DNA of 10,439 nucleotides from Candidatus Woesearchaeota archaeon (GTDB lineage Archaea > Nanobdellota > Nanobdellia > Woesearchaeales > SKIA01): contig SKIA01000063.1 in assembly GCA_007116645.1 (NCBI GenBank), positions 1 through 10,439 of the forward strand. Direction: 5' to 3'. The notes under the pieces were generated by a model, which did no database searches, was not told the DNA's origin, and saw nothing but the letters and a program-made list of their open reading frames with translations. Below, one piece after another: positions 5,738-10,439 of the stretch (within the stretch, counting starts at the first letter, position 1; the number at the start of each line of letters is the position of its first letter). The position numbers and the translations under genes are program-made.

Positions 5738-6959
5738 TTGTTAGTATCCGTACTTGTTTAGTCGTTCCAGAAAAGTCTTCGTCGCTATGGACAATGACGG
5801 GTAAATAGTTGTGTGTTCTGCCAATGTTTGACGTCCCTTTTTTTTCTGTGAAGCGCGCTGTTATTACAGTTCCTATGAGGTGTTCGTGTTGTTTGCTCCA
5901 CGCCTCGCTTTCAAACAACGTGGTGAGTGCTCGTGAGCGATCTTTTACGATGTCTGTTGGGAGTTTGTCCATTGCCGCTGCTGGCGTGTCTGGCCGCGGG
6001 TAGAATTTTGAGATGTGAATGATAGGAAACTGAAGTTCTTTAATGAGTGCTAATGTTTCTTTGAAGTCTTCTTCTGTTTCTGTGGGGTATCCGCAGATAA
6101 TATCTGTTGCTATTGTGATGTCAGGGATTTCTTTTCTGAACTCCAAAACAATATCTCGTATGTCTTGTGCGGTGCATCGCCTTCTCATGTGTTTGAGGAC
6201 TGAGTCTGATCCTGCTTGTATAGGAAGGTGTAAGAATTTGTATACGCGCGGATGTTTGTATGCTTTGATGAGTTCTTTGAGCCATTTTTTTGTCCAGTCA
6301 GGGTTTGTCATGCCAAACCGAATCATGAAGTCGCCCTCGATTGCTGCTACCCGTTCAAGGAGTTCTCCTGCATTCGTGTCAATGTCCATTCCGTACGCGC
6401 CGTTGTCTTGGCTTGTCAGCCATACTTCTTGTACTCCTTGTGCTATTGCTGTGCGTACTTGTTGTTCGATGTCTGATGGCCGGTAGCTTTGTAGGTTTCC
6501 GCGTGCTTGTTTTGTTTTACAGTACGTGCAACTAGACAGACATCCTGCGCAGATAGGGACTATTTCTATGTGTTTGTTAATGCGTATTTTTGGTGTGTTG
6601 AGCCGCTCGTGACTGCTCTCTCCTATCATGATGAGTTCTTCGTCGTGTATTGCGGCAGTGACTGCTTTGGTGATGTTGTGGAGTTGTTTTGTTCCGAGCT
6701 GTACGTATCCGTCAAGCAGTCCTTGTTGGTCTGCTTGCGGTATGCATCCCGCTACAACTACTGGTTTTTGTTGTTGTTTGAGGCGCGCTAAGAAGCTATC
6801 TTCAGTTGGATTTTTTACGGTGCAAGTGTTATACACTACTATTTCTGCGTCTTCTTCTGAATCAACGAGTTGGTGTCCTTCTTGTTTGAGGTATCCAGCC
6901 ATTGTTTCGCTGTCTGCGTGGTTGAGACTGCATCCTTGTGTTTCTATGTATACGCGCAT
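5706..6959 (-). CDS. tRNA t6A37 methylthiotransferase (e-MtaB, radical SAM)
   Basis: 417 aa. It converts N6-threonylcarbamoyladenosine at tRNA position 37 to its 2-methylthio derivative, using two [4Fe-4S] clusters and SAM. The N-terminal methylthiotransferase domain begins MRVYIETQGCSLN and supplies the auxiliary-cluster cysteines Cys10, Cys46 (NTC) and Cys72 (AGC). The radical SAM core has C140-x3-C144-x2-C147 (GCLSSCTYC), then SQDNGAYG, LPIQAGSDSVLKHMRR (245-260) and DIICGYPTET (286-295). A TRAM RNA-binding domain occupies about 360-417. The pattern and archaeal context favour the MtaB/CDKAL1 type over MiaB or RimO. The longer reading from 7046 would add 29 residues overlapping the VWA gene; the ATG at 6959 sits at the family N terminus and about 25 bp from a TATA box. 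Gap to the VWA gene: 11 bp. Its end overlaps the gene at 5264-5737 by 32 bp. Confidence 0.95.
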   Translation of the reverse strand: MRVYIETQGCSLNHADSETMAGYLKQEGHQLVDSEEDAEIVVYNTCTVKNPTEDSFLARLKQQQKPVVVAGCIPQADQQGLLDGYVQLGTKQLHNITKAVTAAIHDEELIMIGESSHERLNTPKIRINKHIEIVPICAGCLSSCTYCKTKQARGNLQSYRPSDIEQQVRTAIAQGVQEVWLTSQDNGAYGMDIDTNAGELLERVAAIEGDFMIRFGMTNPDWTKKWLKELIKAYKHPRVYKFLHLPIQAGSDSVLKHMRRRCTAQDIRDIVLEFRKEIPDITIATDIICGYPTETEEDFKETLALIKELQFPIIHISKFYPRPDTPAAAMDKLPTDIVKDRSRALTTLFESEAWSKQHEHLIGTVITARFTEKKGTSNIGRTHNYLPVIVHSDEDFSGTTKQVRILTTTRDDLRGVI

Positions 6960-6970
6960 GTGGTGTGGAG

Positions 6971-9103
6971 TTATGCGTGTTTTATAATGCTTTTTCTGGT
7001 TGCCAGCAATAAGAGAATGATTCCTGTAAGTGTTATTGCAAGCCACTCGTATGGTATGCGTACTGGCGGTCTGATTGTTGTGTGCGCTGTTGCTGTTTGT
7101 GCGCTGTCTTGAGCAGTGATTCTTGCTGCAAGCCCTATTGGTTGTGTTGTGTGCGGAATAGATGCGGTGTAGTGTGTGCCGTTAAATTCGAGTGTGTGTT
7201 GTTCTACTCCCGTGATTGCTCGTACTGTTGCCGCTGGCAAGCACACGGGGCTTGTGCTTGGAAGGTAGAGTGTTGTTTGTGTTGAGCGCACTTGTGTTGC
7301 GATGTGTATTCCTTGTCTTGTTCGTGATGTTTGTGTGTTCACAAATTCTAGGAGGTGTTGTTGTGATGACACGTAGATTTCTCCGAGCACTGCACGTAGT
7401 TCTTGTCCGTCGTCAGCTACTGTGTAAAATGCTCCGCAGCGCGCTCTTGCATGTGCGTGGTCTGCCATTGTTTGCAAGAGGTCTCTTGCTTGTGGATCGT
7501 CGGTGATGTATGCGATGATGTGCAGGCACGCTCCTGGTAGGTGGTCGTCGATTGCTTTGAGTATTCCCGGAAGTCCTTGCGGGTCTCTTGGGAGTCCGTC
7601 TGATAAGAAGATGATTATGGGTCTTCTCGTGATGGGTGTTCGTAGTTGTTGTCCTGCGAGCTCAATTGCTGGGATGTAGAGTGAGAATCCTTCTGCTCGT
7701 ATGCCTTGAATACTGTTTTTGAGTCTTGTTTTATCTGTTGTTTGTGCGTCTTGGAGCAGTCTGACTCGTTGGTCAAATACGATAAAGCTTGCTCTGTCTT
7801 GTGGTCCGAGTAGTTCGACAAAACTTGTTGCTGCTTCTTTTGCTGCTTGGAGTGGTTCTCCTGCCATGCTTCCGCTGTTGTCAAAAACGAACACGAATTG
7901 CGATGGTTCGGTGGTTTGTATTGTTCTTATACTTCCAACAAAGCTTCCGTCTTCATCTGTGTATCCGTGTGTTCCTTGCGCAAATGTTCGTGACCAGTTC
8001 TGTCCTGGTTGTATCAGGGGCGATTCCCAACTGCCTGTTGCTGAGAGTACTTGTCTTGGTCTTGTGTCATCGTTACTCCAAATAACTGTTCCTGCAGTTC
8101 CCAGTGTTCTTGGTGTAAATCCTTCTGCTGTTATCCGCACAACGTCCGGTGTTGCAAGTAAGAAGTAGTCTTGTTCTGTGAATGTGCACGTGTCTTGAAT
8201 TGTAATGCTTCCTGTGTCAATACCGTATGCGTAGCAGTTTCCTTGGCATCGTTCTGACACGATAGTTTCGTATCGGTACGTTCCTGATCCGAGGTTGAGT
8301 GGGATGTTTTGTGCTGTTGTTTGTTCTCGCACGATGATGCGTCCGTTGTCCCAGATAGTAAGTGTTGTTGTGGGTGCAAAGCATGCGTTGTCAAACAAGT
8401 TTTCTTCTTGTTGAGTTGCTCGTATCTGTGCGTTGTTGTGGGTGAGTGTTGTTTGTACGTTGATTCGTTCTTGTCCTGATAGTTCTCTGAAGAGAGTTGA
8501 GAATACGTATTCAAGATCAAAGCCGTTTTCTTGTGCTTCAAAGAATGCTCCGCAGTTTGTTGCTTGTGCTGATTGTTCTGCCATCCCTCCAAGAAGCACG
8601 TCGGCTCCTGCATCTGCTGCGTAGGCTACTGTGAAGATGCACGTGTTTTGTGCGAGGAGTTCTTGTGTTGCCGCAAATACTCTTGGTGGTTCTTCATCTA
8701 CTCCGTCTGATAAGAAAATAATGATGTTGTTGTTTGGTGTGGTGAATTGGTCTTGTGCTGCTTGCAGTGCCGGGACGTACCCTGTCCAAAAGCCTGGTGT
8801 TATTGTGTTGATTGCTCTTTCTAGTGATGCTTTATCGTTGCTCATTTCGTGCACTACTTGTGCTCTGTCGTCAAACGCGATGATTGCTACTCGTTGTCCG
8901 TCAAGCAATGCTTGTGTGAAATCAATGGCTGCTCGTTTTGCTTCATCAAGTCGTTGTCCGCGCATACTTCCTGACTTATCAATAACGAGAACGAACTCTG
9001 TTTGTTGTACTTCGCTTGTGGGCGCGAGTTCTTGATATACTTCTTGTTCACACACAAAACCTATAGCAAGAAGGGCGAGGAGTATGAGGGCTGCGGTTCG
9101 CAT
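6971..9103 (-). CDS. Secreted, membrane-anchored protein: VWA - cupredoxin-like - VWA
   Basis: 710 aa. Residues 1-18 are a signal peptide (RTAALILLALLAIGFVC). VWA domain 1 (about 35-210) has the metal-ion-dependent adhesion site (MIDAS) DKSGS (42-46), Thr107 and LSDG (Asp133). A middle region follows, with a cupredoxin-like domain at about 318-396: AEGFTP, AGTVIWSND, IQPGQNWSRTF, then a VGSIRTI strand. VWA domain 2 (about 400-580) has DNSGS (408-412), Ser474 where the MIDAS Thr is expected, and LSDG (Asp502). Both VWA domains carry a Cys pair at the same place (155/184 and 526/556, the second Cys followed by GAF), which suggests an internal duplication and disulphides in an oxidising location. 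A membrane helix at about 685-700 and the tail RKSIIKHA anchor it. The copper ligands are absent (see findings). Likely role: adhesion or surface assembly. The gene lies 35 bp after the Cys-rich gene. Confidence 0.88.
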   Translation of the reverse strand: MRTAALILLALLAIGFVCEQEVYQELAPTSEVQQTEFVLVIDKSGSMRGQRLDEAKRAAIDFTQALLDGQRVAIIAFDDRAQVVHEMSNDKASLERAINTITPGFWTGYVPALQAAQDQFTTPNNNIIIFLSDGVDEEPPRVFAATQELLAQNTCIFTVAYAADAGADVLLGGMAEQSAQATNCGAFFEAQENGFDLEYVFSTLFRELSGQERINVQTTLTHNNAQIRATQQEENLFDNACFAPTTTLTIWDNGRIIVREQTTAQNIPLNLGSGTYRYETIVSERCQGNCYAYGIDTGSITIQDTCTFTEQDYFLLATPDVVRITAEGFTPRTLGTAGTVIWSNDDTRPRQVLSATGSWESPLIQPGQNWSRTFAQGTHGYTDEDGSFVGSIRTIQTTEPSQFVFVFDNSGSMAGEPLQAAKEAATSFVELLGPQDRASFIVFDQRVRLLQDAQTTDKTRLKNSIQGIRAEGFSLYIPAIELAGQQLRTPITRRPIIIFLSDGLPRDPQGLPGILKAIDDHLPGACLHIIAYITDDPQARDLLQTMADHAHARARCGAFYTVADDGQELRAVLGEIYVSSQQHLLEFVNTQTSRTRQGIHIATQVRSTQTTLYLPSTSPVCLPAATVRAITGVEQHTLEFNGTHYTASIPHTTQPIGLAARITAQDSAQTATAHTTIRPPVRIPYEWLAITLTGIILLLLATRKSIIKHA
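6980..6987 (-). promoter_or_regulatory. TATA box for e-MtaB, inside the 3' end of the VWA gene
   Basis: Minus-strand TTATAAAA lies about 25 bp before the ATG at 6959, and the intervening sequence (ACACGCATAACTCCACACCAC) has no Shine-Dalgarno match. It is embedded in the last codons of the upstream VWA gene, which supports a separate, leaderless transcript for e-MtaB. Confidence 0.55.
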
Positions 9104-9123
9104 ACCTGTTTTCTGGTGTGCGT

Positions 9124-9135
9124 CACATATATGTG
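9124..9135 (-). promoter_or_regulatory. Palindromic TATA box of the VWA gene
   Basis: CACATATATGTG is a perfect 12-bp palindrome centred about 26 bp before the ATG at 9103. CAGAAAACAGGT precedes the ATG with no Shine-Dalgarno match, again indicating a leaderless transcript. It lies in the 35-bp gap after the stop of the Cys-rich gene. Because it is symmetric it could also serve as a regulator site, or fire toward the Cys-rich gene's 3' end. Confidence 0.5.
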
Positions 9136-9138
9136 TTA

Positions 9139-10439
9139 CTAATTCCAGCTCGCAACGACAAGGCGCAATGGCATTCCGTCAACAGTCACAAGGCGCGTGT
9201 ATCTTATGAGGTTGTTTATGTCGCCTTCAATGACTGATCGCGGAGCAGGCCGCCATTCTGGTGGTTCGAGTGCACAGCAGTTTCCTACGAGTCTGTGTGT
9301 TGCGTTTGCTTCAACTTGCATCAAGCTTCCTTGTGGTCTTCCGGGAAGTCCTTCTGGAGCGCAGCGATCAAACAATCGCCTTTGGTCAACTTCCATATCA
9401 CTATACGCAGGACAATCAAGCACGCCAAGACATCCGCGGTCACATAGGCCTAGTTGGTTTGCACATCCTGCTTGACAGACGCGTTGAAAGATTGATAACT
9501 GAATATTAGTTCTTGGTTGGCCATCAGCAAAGTCTCTTACTTCTGTAGCGCCCACTTGCGCAGAGTATTGTGGTTCAAACGTTACCTGTCCTCGGGGCAC
9601 TGTTGTTGACCAGTCATTTCCGGAAACAGGAGTTCTTGGTAGCGTATATTCTTGACCTGATGAAGACACAGCTCGTGCTGCAACAACCGTTCCAGGGTAC
9701 GGAGTTTCAAGCGACCCATCATCAAGAGTAAGCCACACAGTCCCTGCTGCTGTTACAAAACAGCGTGAATCAAAAAACCCAGCTGGTCCTGTGCAAATAG
9801 CTCCATTTCCTGGTTCTCCAGGCCCTCCTGGGCCGCCTGTTGATACACATTCTCGTGTATCATCATCAAATGTGAATCCTGAATCACATCGGAATTCACA
9901 AGCATTTAATGCACTGCTTCCACCAGCAAAAGTCCATTCCGTAGGAGTATGCGAGCTATCAGCATAGCTTGCCTCACCCATAATCACATTACCAGTTGGC
10001 AACCCCAGACCCTCAGTACACACCAATTCACCGTCACGAACACACTGATTACTCAACGAGTCATGTGAAAACCCACTATCACATCTAAACTCACAAGCAA
10101 CTAATGCGCGCACCTCAGTAATGTGAGTCCAACTAGTCGGAGAATGCGCACCAGTATAAGATTCAGGTCCACGCTCTGCATGATTTGCAGGATAAATACC
10201 ACTACAAGTCTCGCCTAGTCCGCCTGTTGATACACATTCTCGTGTATCACTATCAAATGTGAATCCTGAATCACATCGGAATTCACAAGCATTTAATGCA
10301 CTGCTTCCACCAGCAAAAGTCCATTCCGTAGGAGTATACGAGCTATCAGCATAGCTTGCCTCACCCATAATCACATTACCAGTTGGCAACCCCAGACCCT
10401 CAGTACACACCAATTCACCGTCACGAACACACTGATTAC
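9139..10439 (-). CDS. Large Cys-rich repeat surface protein, C-terminal part (5' end outside window)
   Basis: 433 full codons are visible, including the stop at 9139; the reading frame is open to the right edge with no true start, so the protein is longer. The upstream part is a series of roughly 60-residue modules sharing SPT.W or TPTEW, then ACEFRCDSGF, then CV. Two module types alternate: type A starts CTEGLGLP and ends CVSTGG; type B starts CSGIYPANH and ends QCVRDGE. From memory they resemble modules in large surface proteins of DPANN and CPR organisms. A Gly/Pro hinge (GGPGGPGEPGNG) leads to a beta-sandwich resembling a carboxypeptidase-regulatory domain (AGTVWLTLDDGS to TNIQLSIF). A Cys-rich tail (VCQAGCANQLGLCDRGC, later NCCALEPPEW) and a terminal VVASWN follow. 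No C-terminal membrane segment is seen, so attachment is unknown. Cysteine content and modules point to an extracellular protein. Coding-strand composition differs from neighbouring minus-strand genes. Confidence 0.8.
   Translation of the reverse strand, partial: NQCVRDGELVCTEGLGLPTGNVIMGEASYADSSYTPTEWTFAGGSSALNACEFRCDSGFTFDSDTRECVSTGGLGETCSGIYPANHAERGPESYTGAHSPTSWTHITEVRALVACEFRCDSGFSHDSLSNQCVRDGELVCTEGLGLPTGNVIMGEASYADSSHTPTEWTFAGGSSALNACEFRCDSGFTFDDDTRECVSTGGPGGPGEPGNGAICTGPAGFFDSRCFVTAAGTVWLTLDDGSLETPYPGTVVAARAVSSSGQEYTLPRTPVSGNDWSTTVPRGQVTFEPQYSAQVGATEVRDFADGQPRTNIQLSIFQRVCQAGCANQLGLCDRGCLGVLDCPAYSDMEVDQRRLFDRCAPEGLPGRPQGSLMQVEANATHRLVGNCCALEPPEWRPAPRSVIEGDINNLIRYTRLVTVDGMPLRLVVASWN
9833..10052 (-). 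repeat. Near-identical repeat, copy nearer the 3' end of the Cys-rich gene
   Basis: 220 bp match positions 10220-10439 with three mismatches by direct alignment, at an offset of 387 bp (129 codons, in frame). The unit is one A plus one B module. Two adjacent mismatches change Ser to Asp (FDSD/FDDD), and the third changes Tyr to His (SSYT/SSHT). Confidence 0.95.
10220..10439 (-). repeat. Near-identical repeat, second copy, running off the window edge
   Basis: Partner of 9833-10052 at a 387-bp period. Identity continues to the last base of the window, so the repeat probably extends further and the array may hold more units. The match begins at the CCGCCTGTTGATACAC segment in both copies. Confidence 0.95.

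Noticed and set aside
6960..7046. 29-residue N-terminal extension of e-MtaB
   Set aside because: It overlaps the VWA gene, has no family counterpart, and the TATA box points to 6959.
7216..9035. Several long open frames on the plus strand opposite the VWA gene, and short ones on the minus strand within it
   Set aside because: Low-complexity Cys/Val/Ser- or Gln/Thr-rich translations produced by the skewed composition of the VWA gene; no start signals or family features.
10411..10413. TTG at 10413 as the start of the Cys-rich gene
   Set aside because: The same reading frame continues to the window edge with NQCVRDGE, identical to the internal repeat, so this codon is an internal Leu.
9833..10439. 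Spaced near-identical repeats as a CRISPR-like array
   Set aside because: The repeat is 220 bp or more at a 387-bp period and lies in frame inside a Cys-rich coding sequence; it is a protein-module duplication.

Overview
The window is archaeal. The left end carries RNase P Pop5, proteasome alpha, SBDS/Sdo1 and exosome Rrp4 on the minus strand in the order of the archaeal proteasome-exosome superoperon. The right half adds an archaeal/eukaryal-type t6A methylthiotransferase (e-MtaB). Genes are packed tightly: 2-3 nt gaps inside operons, and two convergent pairs that overlap in coding sequence. A large secreted protein built from Cys-rich modules at the right edge resembles, from memory, surface proteins of DPANN archaea, so a Woesearchaeota/Pacearchaeota-like genome is my best guess. 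No rRNA or other taxonomic marker here proves this.

Layout. Positions 1-1921 (minus): pop5 > psmA > sbds > rrp4, with rrp4 cut by the left edge. Positions 1922-2079: divergent promoter region with dyads and direct repeats. Positions 2080-2655 (plus): unknown 191-aa protein, overlapping the 3' end of the next unit. Positions 2630-4692 (minus): a two-gene operon of a ribbon-helix-helix (RHH)/nucleotidyltransferase-like fusion followed by a phosphomannomutase/phosphoglucomutase. Positions 4782-5222 (plus): a HxGH cytidylyltransferase-family enzyme, divergent from the fusion gene. Positions 5264-5737 (plus): unknown helical protein. Positions 5706-6959 (minus): e-MtaB. Positions 6971-9103 (minus): a secreted, C-terminally anchored protein with two VWA domains around a ligand-less cupredoxin-like domain. 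Positions 9139-10439 (minus): the Cys-rich repeat protein, open at the right edge.

How the genes fit together. The left operon covers tRNA processing, RNA degradation, ribosome maturation and protein degradation. The middle genes look like sugar-phosphate and activated-precursor chemistry for surface glycoconjugates. The sugar nucleotidyltransferase domain in that cluster has lost its nucleotide-binding signature and its metal-binding Asp and carries an RHH DNA-binding domain, so it may be a sugar-sensing regulator rather than an enzyme. The right end encodes cell-surface proteins.

Translation signals fall into two classes. Genes in the pop5 operon have Shine-Dalgarno-like sequences. Six other starts have a TATA-like box about 25-29 bp before the ATG and no Shine-Dalgarno sequence, which indicates leaderless transcripts; this criterion also decides several start codons.
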